Of a stretch of 29,875 nucleotides of DNA, positions 1 through 6,560 are shown piece by piece. Source of the DNA: a virus; the IMG/VR virus record IMGVR_UViG_3300042924_003902, positions 1 to 29,875 of that record; one strand, given 5' to 3'. The position numbers and the translations under genes are program-made. Each line of letters starts with the position of its first letter. Positions within the stretch are counted from its first letter, which is position 1. Below the pieces are notes generated by a model. It worked only from the letters and a program-made list of their open reading frames with translations. It was not told the origin of the DNA and searched no databases.

Positions 1-1208
1 TTTCTTTTTTCGTTGAATGCTTGTAGTGCGTTGAGTAATTGTTTAGACTGTGCCTTGAACTCATCGCTCATGGCTGGCTTGCTTTCTATTTCGCTGATTT
101 CTTTTTCAAGTTTCGCAATATAGTTTCTAACCTGCTTGCGAGAAGTGTTGATGCGCACAAGATCTTGTTCAAGAGTCTTGAGTTCTTTTTGTGTTGCTTT
201 GATGTTATTGATTCGCTGTAGAACGGCATCACTCTCTTCCTTTAGTTTTGTTAGACCTTCAGTTAGTTCTGTGATTTTACTATTGCATGTGTGTACTTTT
301 TCGTCTTTGTTATTGATAGCCTGATCGCAGGTTGGACAAGTCGAATTTACAGAATAAAACTCGATGTCTTTCTCGAGTTTCTGGATATTCCCTTCAATCT
401 TGGCTTCAAGTTGATTTAGTTTAGTGAATTTTTTACTAGTTGAATCATCGTCTGATACTTCAGTTACTAGGTTTTCAATTTGTGTTTCTTTTTCGGTTGC
501 TTCGACTTCAAGTGCTGAGAGTGATGCCGTGTTTTCAGTCACTTCTTGTTTCTTTGCGTCTACGATTTCTTTTGTATTCTTCTTGAGTTCGTCAAGATGT
601 TTCTTATGCAGTTCAATTTTATCGCGTGTATTATCAATTTGAATCTTGAGTTGCGCCGCTTCATCTTTCAAAGTATGAATCTTACTCTTCACAATTACAT
701 TCATTGCAGAAAAGATCTGGATGTCTAACAGATCCTCAATCACTGCGCGACGGTCTGCTGCCGACAACTGCATGAATGGAGTGAAATTAGTAGAGCCGAG
801 AATCACAATCTGTGTGAATGACTTATAGTTCATCTTTAGAATAATCTTTTCAAGATGATCCTGATAATCTTTTGCTTTGGCGTCTTGATTTAGAAGATCG
901 CCATCACAATAGATTTCGAATACGTTTGGTCGAATACCACGAACGACTTTATATGACTTCTTGCCAATATCAAACTCAACTTCAACAAGACAATCCTTTT
1001 CGTTGATTGAGTTTACAAGTTGAGGCTTATTGATATTGCGAAATGGTTTACCAAATAATGAGAATGTGATGGCGTCCAGGAATGTTGATTTACCTGCACC
1101 ATTCTCACCCACGATCAACGTCGTGGAGTTTTCATCCAAAGGAATTTCAGTAAAGATATTTCCAGTAGAAAGGAAATTCTTGTATCTAACTTTTTTGAAT
1201 AGAATCAC
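1..1208 (-). CDS. 46: Recombination endonuclease large subunit gp46 (SbcC/Rad50-like), 3' end outside window
   Basis: ATPase subunit of the gp46/gp47 complex, the T4 counterpart of Rad50/Mre11 (SbcC/SbcD), which resects DNA ends for recombination-dependent replication. About 402 codons are visible. The N-terminus carries a Walker A loop GENGAGKST at residues 34-42, followed by FSLFGKPFR as in T4 gp46. A long charged coiled-coil-like region follows, with a CPTC zinc hook at residues 291-294 as in Rad50 proteins. The C-terminal ATPase half lies beyond base 1. The chosen start is a GTG at 1208, giving ILFKKVRYKNF, because it overlaps the gp47 stop as GTGA and leads straight into the conserved N-terminus; no in-frame ATG lies near. 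Last visible gene of the uvsY-to-gp46 operon. Identification is secure; only the length is unknown. Confidence 0.95.
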   Translation of the reverse strand, partial: MILFKKVRYKNFLSTGNIFTEIPLDENSTTLIVGENGAGKSTFLDAITFSLFGKPFRNINKPQLVNSINEKDCLVEVEFDIGKKSYKVVRGIRPNVFEIYCDGDLLNQDAKAKDYQDHLEKIILKMNYKSFTQIVILGSTNFTPFMQLSAADRRAVIEDLLDIQIFSAMNVIVKSKIHTLKDEAAQLKIQIDNTRDKIELHKKHLDELKKNTKEIVDAKKQEVTENTASLSALEVEATEKETQIENLVTEVSDDDSTSKKFTKLNQLEAKIEGNIQKLEKDIEFYSVNSTCPTCDQAINNKDEKVHTCNSKITELTEGLTKLKEESDAVLQRINNIKATQKELKTLEQDLVRINTSRKQVRNYIAKLEKEISEIESKPAMSDEFKAQSKQLLNALQAFNEKR

Positions 1209-2260
1209 GTTGTCTCCATAGACAATGCTTCATTGTACACATCGCGCAGTACGGCTTTTATTTTATCTGATTCAACAGGTAAAGTCAAGCCATCAACATA
1301 TTTACCTAAAATTGTCATTGTATCTTCTGCTTGATCAATATCAACCTCAACGTTCTCAGTAATCTCAGAAAAGTCTTCAACAACTGCTACTTCTAATGGT
1401 GCAGCCTTTGCAATTGTATCAAGCAGCGTATCAAACAAGAAAGAGTTATTGCGCTTCTCAACAACAATCTTCAGATACTTGCCATTTAGATAAGAATAGT
1501 CAGCATTGACGATATCGTTATAGAACATATCATCATCGTTATACTGAATCTTATAGAACATCTTGTTTGGGTTTGGTACAAACTCGAGTTTGCGAGTTTC
1601 AGTATCAAGAATATGGAAGCCACGTTCATCGTTATAATCTGACCAAGTCATTTCACCTGGAGTGCCGACATATACAATACTACCACTGTTGCTCTTGTGA
1701 TGGAAGTGTCCAGAAAGAACTAGATCATATTTTTGTAACTTCGAAGGATCCATACCTTCATGACAAATGTTGCCGCGATCCATTTCGAAACCTTGCAGTT
1801 CAAAATGACCAAAGCACATTTGATTGGTGCTTTCATTGATGAACTCACCAATGGCTTGTTCATTGTCTTTACAAATCCATGGAATGATATCGATATTATT
1901 CCACGTGCTTGGTTCTTCGTAAATGGTTACGTTCTGTGCATACTCGCGCAAAAGAAGATCAGGTGAATTGATCTCTAAGGTATTCTTGAATGTGATGTCG
2001 TGATTGCCAATCAGCGTATGTAAATGTAATCCGTGTTTTACAAACTGATCAAAGAAATAACGACGACACAAAGCAAGAGACTGAAAAGAAATATACTTCC
2101 TACGATCAAATAAGTCACCCAACTGAAAGACGGTGGTAATTCCATTTTGCACCAGATACGGAAAAAACGTATTTAGATAAAAGTCGCGATAGTGATTATG
2201 AAAAGCGATACTATCGCCTCTCATACCAAAATGTGTATCACCTAGTATAGCAATCTTCAC
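1205..2260 (-). CDS. 47: Recombination endonuclease subunit gp47 (SbcD/Mre11-like)
   Basis: Metallophosphoesterase nuclease subunit that pairs with gp46 to process double-strand ends. It is 351 aa, close to the T4 protein (about 340). The calcineurin-like phosphoesterase signature is complete: GDTHFG at residues 7-12, GDLFDRR at 48-54, GNHD at 85-88, a histidine in GHFEL near 151, and GHFHHKS at 184-190. These are the expected two-metal ligands. The start codon is GTG, not ATG, and overlaps the gp55 stop as GTGA; the gene ends in another GTGA overlap with gp46. Two consecutive GTG starts suggest translational coupling and matched output of the two subunits. Confidence 0.95.
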   Translation of the reverse strand: MKIAILGDTHFGMRGDSIAFHNHYRDFYLNTFFPYLVQNGITTVFQLGDLFDRRKYISFQSLALCRRYFFDQFVKHGLHLHTLIGNHDITFKNTLEINSPDLLLREYAQNVTIYEEPSTWNNIDIIPWICKDNEQAIGEFINESTNQMCFGHFELQGFEMDRGNICHEGMDPSKLQKYDLVLSGHFHHKSNSGSIVYVGTPGEMTWSDYNDERGFHILDTETRKLEFVPNPNKMFYKIQYNDDDMFYNDIVNADYSYLNGKYLKIVVEKRNNSFLFDTLLDTIAKAAPLEVAVVEDFSEITENVEVDIDQAEDTMTILGKYVDGLTLPVESDKIKAVLRDVYNEALSMETT

Positions 2261-2793
2261 TTTACTACATCCTCGTCAACAAACTTTTCTAGTCCTGCTT
2301 TCTTGGCTTTCTTTTCTTTGCGGGCGTTCTCGTAATTTTGTATGAATTCGGAAATATTTTCATACAATTCGAATTGGCGGAAAGTTCCATCTTCATTCTC
2401 ATTGAGTTCGAACTCGTCGAGTATTCCAGCAGTTTCAGTTGATTTGTATTTGACATAAAGTTGTTTCTTCTCTTTTTGAATGCGACGTAAGAATGCATAA
2501 TACGTTATTTGAGTGAAATAGGCAAATGGATTGCTTGATTTTGCTGGGTCAAAATTGTCAACATACATTACGCAGTTTTCAATCGCATCAGCAACCATTT
2601 CGTCTCTAAAAGTATACGACAAGAAATTGGGTTTGTGTGAAAGATTCTCAGCAATTTTCATGAAGCATTCAGCAACATAACGCGGAATCTGTGGCTTTGG
2701 TTGCCCAAGCCTTTTCGCTTTGCGAATTGCTGTGCGATATGCTGTCATTTCCTTGAGGAAATCTTTGTTATTGATATAGTGATTCTTTGCCAT
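2257..2793 (-). CDS. 55: Late transcription sigma factor gp55
   Basis: Highly diverged sigma factor that in T4 directs host RNA polymerase to TATAAATA late promoters with the gp45 clamp and gp33. From the ATG at 2793 it is 178 aa, near T4 gp55 (185). The N-terminus (NHYINNKDFL), the FRDEMVADAIENC segment and the FDPAKSSNPFAYFTQ... AFLRRIQKEKK segment align with the sigma-2-like core of T4 gp55 (MIADGIEAS, NPHAYITQ, FVQRIKKERK). A GTG/ATG-like extension to 2808 is possible, but GAGGT sits correctly for 2793 and the upstream gene ends just before, so the shorter start is preferred. The gene overlaps gp47 as GTGA. TATAAATA/CTAAATA boxes upstream of structural genes in this window fit its role. 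Confidence 0.93.
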   Translation of the reverse strand: MAKNHYINNKDFLKEMTAYRTAIRKAKRLGQPKPQIPRYVAECFMKIAENLSHKPNFLSYTFRDEMVADAIENCVMYVDNFDPAKSSNPFAYFTQITYYAFLRRIQKEKKQLYVKYKSTETAGILDEFELNENEDGTFRQFELYENISEFIQNYENARKEKKAKKAGLEKFVDEDVVK

Positions 2794-2794
2794 A

Positions 2795-3415
2795 TTACCT
2801 CGAGACATTATAACTTATTAGTTTTGTTACTGTAAATCGATTTCCATCAAAATTGTTATTAGTTCTTTTTACCTCCAAAACTTCATGTGTAATCGCAGCA
2901 GGAAACATAATCATTTGATTATTTTTTAGATCTATTGTGTAGTTGTCATATTCTGAAAACATTAGTTGACCGCCAGAATATTCTTTAGGAGTTTTATGTA
3001 GAACTGTAACAGCAGTTATAAGACCCTCATCGGCATGAGATTTGTAATAACCACCGTCGCCATAACTTTGTAAAAGAGTGTAATCTAAATTTGTTTGGGG
3101 TAGATATTTTTTGTACAACCAATTTTTATTGTCTATCTTTGATATGAATTCGTCCGTAAATACTTTATAAAATGATTTGAGTATATTGGAATATTTTCGA
3201 TCAGCATAAACAGAATCAAGAAATATCCCAACATTACTTTTTCTGAAAAACGTCTCTCCATCAATAATATCTTTAGATGAACCTGTTTCTGATGGTCCAG
3301 CCATCGCAGTCTGTAGTATCAACACTTCAGCAAAAACCAAATTGAATTCAGATGGTTGCAAAAAATCATCTACAATCAAATGATCAAAAGGCTCATAATT
3401 ATTATTTACTCTCAT
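2795..3415 (-). CDS. 2-oxoglutarate/Fe(II)-dependent oxygenase, prolyl-4-hydroxylase-like
   Basis: The 206 aa protein has the P4Hc-type 2OG-Fe(II) dioxygenase pattern: iron ligands H127 and D129 (KSHADEG), distal H177 (ITHEVLEV) and a 2-oxoglutarate-binding arginine near R193 (GNRFTVTKL). The N-terminal FDHLIVDDFLQPSEF is typical of this family. Such enzymes hydroxylate proline, lysine or other residues in proteins, or nucleobases. They are common in T4-like phages of aquatic bacteria, where the substrates are unknown. It begins three bases after the upstream stop with no obvious Shine-Dalgarno sequence, so coupled translation is likely, and ends just before gp55. Family assignment is firm; the substrate is not shown by the sequence. 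Confidence 0.85.
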   Translation of the reverse strand: MRVNNNYEPFDHLIVDDFLQPSEFNLVFAEVLILQTAMAGPSETGSSKDIIDGETFFRKSNVGIFLDSVYADRKYSNILKSFYKVFTDEFISKIDNKNWLYKKYLPQTNLDYTLLQSYGDGGYYKSHADEGLITAVTVLHKTPKEYSGGQLMFSEYDNYTIDLKNNQMIMFPAAITHEVLEVKRTNNNFDGNRFTVTKLISYNVSR

Positions 3416-3418
3416 ATA

Positions 3419-3859
3419 CTAGTGTACTGGTTTGTCTTTCTTATTTGCCATTGCTTCAAGAATAGAAACGACCTTTTCCACCTTTTCAGCGCCTTCTTGT
3501 TTTAGTTTTGATTTTTTCTTTCCGATAGTTTTCAAATTTGCTTGATTGTTATAAAAGAAGTCAGCAACGTATTCATATTGCTCAATAAATTCTTCACGCA
3601 CTGGAGTTGAAAATAACACCTCTTCGTTATAGAAGTCGACTTCTTTCATTTCAATAACTGATTGCGGTAGATACTCTTGCATTGCTAAGATCTGCCGACC
3701 TTCATCAAAAATAGTTTCAATCTCAATTCGTAGTGGCAACTCTACCGTAATATAATCTTGTTTGTATGTGACATATCCAATGATATCATCAGGTATAGAA
3801 CGCAAGCGAATAAATCGTAATTCGCCTTTTGGTTTATATTCTACTGGTTCTTCTGGCAT
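3419..3859 (-). CDS. Conserved-position protein of unknown function between uvsW and the oxygenase
   Basis: I do not recognise this 146 aa protein. Residues about 14-95 look like a compact beta-rich domain (LRFIRLRSIPDDIIGYVTY ... YITVELPLRIEIETI ... IEMKEVDFYNEEVLFSTP), which could be an Sm/Lsm-like barrel, but this is only an impression from strand pattern. The C-terminal third is a charged helix with a lysine cluster (KTIGKKKSKLKQ). Its start overlaps the uvsW stop as TAATG, with AAGGA upstream at suitable spacing, so it is translated. Unassigned small genes occur at this position in cyanophage-like relatives. Its place between uvsW and gp55 suggests a role in nucleic-acid or late-transcription functions, but that is inference from position. 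Confidence 0.8.
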   Translation of the reverse strand: MPEEPVEYKPKGELRFIRLRSIPDDIIGYVTYKQDYITVELPLRIEIETIFDEGRQILAMQEYLPQSVIEMKEVDFYNEEVLFSTPVREEFIEQYEYVADFFYNNQANLKTIGKKKSKLKQEGAEKVEKVVSILEAMANKKDKPVH

Positions 3860-5325
3860 TAGTTTATCCTTACGTTATTCGTTGTGAAAGGAAATTTTTC
3901 TTCACTGTAGATCTTCACTCGTTCCTCATAGTGCTTCAGTGTGAAGTTTGTATAAGGACCATAACGTAGATCATCAGCGATATCGTACAACGTGGCTGCT
4001 TCTTTGTTTTCACCTAAACGCAGTACACGACCGATAGACTGCAATGCTCGAATCTTACTCTTTGTTGGAGACGAGAAGATAATATTATGTAGGTTACGAA
4101 TATTTACGCCTGTCGAAAACGTTCCGTAACTCGCCACAATGATCGCATCATTTTCTTGTTCAGTGATATGTCTCACTGCTTCGCGATCTTCTGCTTCAAC
4201 ACCACCATGAATGAAGAATACTTTTCGACCATTTGCCTTTTCAGTTATCCATTCATATAGAAGTTTACCGTGTTTTTCAACGTAAGTAAATAAAACAAGA
4301 CTATTGCCTTTGAGATTTAGGGCGAGGTCAGTGATGAAACGATTTCGCCCTTCGTGTTGAGTCAAGAAATTCATTTCGTCAGGATATGTAAACCCCTTGA
4401 CTGTCTTACAGACTATTTCTGGATACTTCAATACAATACACTTGATGCTGAAGTTGGCGAGTTGTTTACGTTCAATGAGTTCTTTTGTAGAAATAACTTT
4501 GAATGTAGGACCGAACAATCCTTCAAGAACGAGCTTGTTTACCTTACTATCATCAAGTGTACCTGTCGTGCCAATACGCACATCACAGTTGATGAGTTTA
4601 GTCATGATAGAAGTCAGTGACTTGGCTTTGAACGTATGCGCTTCGTCACCGATGATAAAATCAAACTGAGCAAAGTATTTCTTGGGCATGTCATAGATCG
4701 ACTGCCATGTAGAGATAATCAAATCACTATCAGGGATCTTACTCTCGCCGCCGTAAATCTTTTGGCAGTATTTCTCTACATCCCATCCATTGACAGATGA
4801 GTAGTTCTTGAAGTCACTATGCATCTGAGTGACGAGATTGATCGTAGGAACAATTAGCAATCCGCGCTTCTTACCTGTGTTCAACAGGTGGCGAATCATC
4901 ATATAGATGATTAGCGATTTCCCCGACGCTGTTGGTGAAATGAGTACAGTTCTCTTCTTCGTAAGTCCAACGCTAGAAGCGAGATACTGATAATCTCTCG
5001 GCTCCATCGGAAGTGATAGAGCGTTCGCAAGATTCTTTGTGTCAATCGGGTAGACTTCATTTTCTTCATCGATATACTCGCACGTGTAATTGCTATCCTT
5101 GCAAAACTTTTTGATATACGGAACTAAACCAAGATAAATTTGTCTTGTATTCAGATTCAAGAGTCGAATCTTTCCGTCCCAATATTTATTTTTGAACGCA
5201 GGTGAAAATTGATAGCCTGGAGTTGAAAATGTAAAAAACTCTGACATCTCTTGCAAGATGGCAGGTTCAGCAGTGACTTGAACATAGATGTTATTTACTT
5301 TTTCAACAACGACGTGTTCTATCAT
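3859..5325 (-). CDS. uvsW: UvsW RNA-DNA and DNA helicase
   Basis: Superfamily 2 helicase that in T4 unwinds R-loops, migrates branches and switches replication from origin to recombination mode. From the ATG at 5325 it is 488 aa (T4 about 500). Walker A SPTASGKS is at residues 130-137, the DEAH box at 227-230, motif III TTGT at about 253-256, and motif VI QSIGRVLR at 429-436. The N-terminal FFTFSTPGYQFSP...YWDGKIRLL matches the T4 substrate-binding N-domain (FFSFEADGYRFNP...NWDGRIRLL). An upstream in-frame ATG at 5376 would add 17 residues inside uvsY. I prefer 5325 because it forms an ATGA overlap with the uvsY stop and matches the T4 N-terminus. Confidence 0.95.
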   Translation of the reverse strand: MIEHVVVEKVNNIYVQVTAEPAILQEMSEFFTFSTPGYQFSPAFKNKYWDGKIRLLNLNTRQIYLGLVPYIKKFCKDSNYTCEYIDEENEVYPIDTKNLANALSLPMEPRDYQYLASSVGLTKKRTVLISPTASGKSLIIYMMIRHLLNTGKKRGLLIVPTINLVTQMHSDFKNYSSVNGWDVEKYCQKIYGGESKIPDSDLIISTWQSIYDMPKKYFAQFDFIIGDEAHTFKAKSLTSIMTKLINCDVRIGTTGTLDDSKVNKLVLEGLFGPTFKVISTKELIERKQLANFSIKCIVLKYPEIVCKTVKGFTYPDEMNFLTQHEGRNRFITDLALNLKGNSLVLFTYVEKHGKLLYEWITEKANGRKVFFIHGGVEAEDREAVRHITEQENDAIIVASYGTFSTGVNIRNLHNIIFSSPTKSKIRALQSIGRVLRLGENKEAATLYDIADDLRYGPYTNFTLKHYEERVKIYSEEKFPFTTNNVRIN

Positions 5326-5771
5326 CGAGCACCCTGGATAAACTTCTCCCAACCCATGTACTCTTTCAATTGCCACGTGCGATTGTTCAACTCTTTCATT
5401 ACATTAGTGCAAAAACTTGCAGCCTCTTCATGATAGGCTTTCTTGCGCTTGAGTTTGTTTAGATCATCATCGCCATCAAGATATACAGCAATGTCAGACT
5501 TCAATGTGAAACGAAATGGCTCCCAACCAAGTTTATCCAATTCATCTTGGTCTAACTTGCCGTTGTAATACATCCATTTGAGTTTCTTTATTTTGTCAAA
5601 CTCTAATGCTGCACGTCGCGCTGCAAGATTATGCAACGACAAATACTTGTTGTACTTGTTATGCAACAGTGGGATGCGCAGAATCTCTTTTCCAGGTTCC
5701 GTAGTATCTACTTCGGAATCCCGTTCCCATTGCTGCATCAATTCTTCGAGTGGAGGTGTTTCTAGTTTCAT
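5322..5771 (-). CDS. uvsY: UvsY recombination mediator
   Basis: Mediator that loads UvsX recombinase onto gp32-coated single-stranded DNA. It is 149 aa (T4 137). The MKLETPPLEEL start resembles the T4 start MRLEDLQEEL, and the rest is a charged, mostly helical protein with the RRAALEFDKIKKLKW...YYNGKL and LKSDIAVYLDGDDDLNKL segments expected for UvsY. It is followed by uvsW in an ATGA overlap, the usual UvsY-UvsW pairing. No Shine-Dalgarno precedes the ATG. A sigma70-like promoter sits so close upstream that the predicted transcript begins within a base or two of the start codon. First gene of the recombination and late-sigma operon. Confidence 0.9.
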   Translation of the reverse strand: MKLETPPLEELMQQWERDSEVDTTEPGKEILRIPLLHNKYNKYLSLHNLAARRAALEFDKIKKLKWMYYNGKLDQDELDKLGWEPFRFTLKSDIAVYLDGDDDLNKLKRKKAYHEEAASFCTNVMKELNNRTWQLKEYMGWEKFIQGAR

Positions 5772-5778
5772 ACATCGA

Positions 5779-5807
5779 ATTATACACTATATCATCTCAA
5801 AAGACAA
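5779..5807 (-). promoter_or_regulatory. Sigma70-like promoter upstream of uvsY
   Basis: On the minus strand, TTGTCT (5802-5807) and a perfect TATAAT (5779-5784) are separated by 17 bases, a good match to the host housekeeping consensus. The expected transcription start is near 5772, immediately before the uvsY ATG at 5771. The -35 element lies inside the right arm of a hairpin (5803-5825). It would drive the uvsY-uvsW-unknown-oxygenase-gp55-gp47-gp46 operon before late sigma is made. Confidence 0.65.
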
Positions 5808-5825
5808 CTCAATGCAAGAGTTGTC
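5803..5825 (-). terminator. Hairpin in the uvsY upstream region (weak terminator or operator)
   Basis: GACAACTC and GAGTTGTC form an 8-bp perfect stem around a 7-base loop, followed on the minus strand by TTTTGAG. It could terminate transcripts arriving from the tube-like gene, although the U run is short. Its 3' arm contains the uvsY -35 element, so an operator role is also possible. Confidence 0.5.
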
Positions 5826-5887
5826 GAGAATAAATTGTAATAGTATAATCACTATGTTCGGTATGAACGAACTCTCAAGTTTAATAT

Positions 5888-6430
5888 CTAGATTCTTTCG
5901 TATTCATAGTAAGAGAATCTGAACGTCGCATCTGCTGTGACAATGTTTTCTGCAGAATCTTGCGAAGAAAACAATATAGTTGAAAGTGTTGTTGGGAATA
6001 AATCAACAAACTTCACTCGGAAGTTTGGATTGTTTTTGTTTGTAAACACTGACAAGATCGCGTCACTGTATTGCGGTTTATTTTTGTATTGTGATCTGAA
6101 GAGTGGTGCGCGATCCAATCGATTCAAATCCAAATACTCTTTGAAGTCGGTTGGGAATGTGATTGCGCGGATCCAATCATGAATCTCAGTCCAGGATCTC
6201 AAATCCTCATCGACCAAGAAAGTGATGTTGAACGTATCATAGACGAGTTTTTCTCCAGGAACATATAGATCAACAAATGGTGTTGGTCTTTGAATTTCTG
6301 TAAGAGAAACTCCAGGGAAGTTTGCTGTTTGACAAAAGAACGTCGTTCCTGGCAAACGATCAAACGTCACTCTAAACTTTGTACTTTGCAATAAGTCTTT
6401 ATTGCTAGGTGCGCGTGTTTGTGCTGTCAT
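5888..6430 (-). CDS. Tail-tube-fold structural protein (gp19-like paralogue; possible tail terminator or tube-cap role)
   Basis: The 180 aa protein reads like a second tail-tube-type subunit. KFRVTF, FCQTANFPGVSL, YVPGEKLVYDTFNITFLVDEDLRSW followed by IHDWIRAI, and a C-terminal LFPTTLSTI...FRFSYYEYE parallel gp19 at 12805-13392 (FEVRLTF, ALPGSTVGM, VAGNRTFADWSVTVINDEDF, ESWVRGI, MFPTDIAQI, FAYQYWE). The proteins are therefore probably paralogues. In cyanophage-like genomes the gene between gp23 and uvsY is often labelled gp3 (tail completion), which fits by position; a gp54-like tube initiator is another option. It has its own late-promoter-like box at 6462-6468 and follows an intrinsic terminator. 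The fold call is good; the precise role is open. Confidence 0.72.
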   Translation of the reverse strand: MTAQTRAPSNKDLLQSTKFRVTFDRLPGTTFFCQTANFPGVSLTEIQRPTPFVDLYVPGEKLVYDTFNITFLVDEDLRSWTEIHDWIRAITFPTDFKEYLDLNRLDRAPLFRSQYKNKPQYSDAILSVFTNKNNPNFRVKFVDLFPTTLSTILFSSQDSAENIVTADATFRFSYYEYERI

Positions 6431-6461
6431 CTATAAGTTTCCGTAAATTCGCTTCACGTTC

Positions 6462-6468
6462 TATTTAG
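6462..6468 (-). promoter_or_regulatory. Late-promoter-like box upstream of the tube-like gene
   Basis: Reads CCCTAAATAGAA on the minus strand, 31 bases before the 6430 start and just after the gp23 terminator. It resembles the T4 late -10 TATAAATA with C replacing TA at the 5' side, and recurs upstream of several other genes here. Confidence 0.5.
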
Positions 6469-6473
6469 GGTAT

Positions 6474-6503
6474 AAAAAAAGGGGGAGCATTTCTGCTCCC
6501 CCC
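6474..6503 (-). terminator. Rho-independent terminator after gp23
   Basis: On the minus strand a 9-bp perfect G/C-rich stem (GGGGGAGCA, GAAA loop, TGCTCCCCC) is followed directly by seven T. This is a textbook intrinsic terminator about 60 bases beyond the gp23 stop and would end the abundant capsid transcript. A late-promoter-like box begins six bases further on. Confidence 0.9.
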
Positions 6504-6560
6504 GATTCACTTTGCCTTATTGTTTTTATAAATTTGGCAAATTATTTTCTAGAACATCAA

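Noticed and set aside
39-728. Several short plus-strand frames opposite gp46
   Set aside because: gp46 is continuous on the minus strand through this whole region with its zinc hook; the short frames have no family features.
5326-5376. Longer UvsW starting at 5376
   Set aside because: The extra 17 residues are frame-shadow of the UvsY C-terminus; the ATGA overlap and T4 alignment support 5325.
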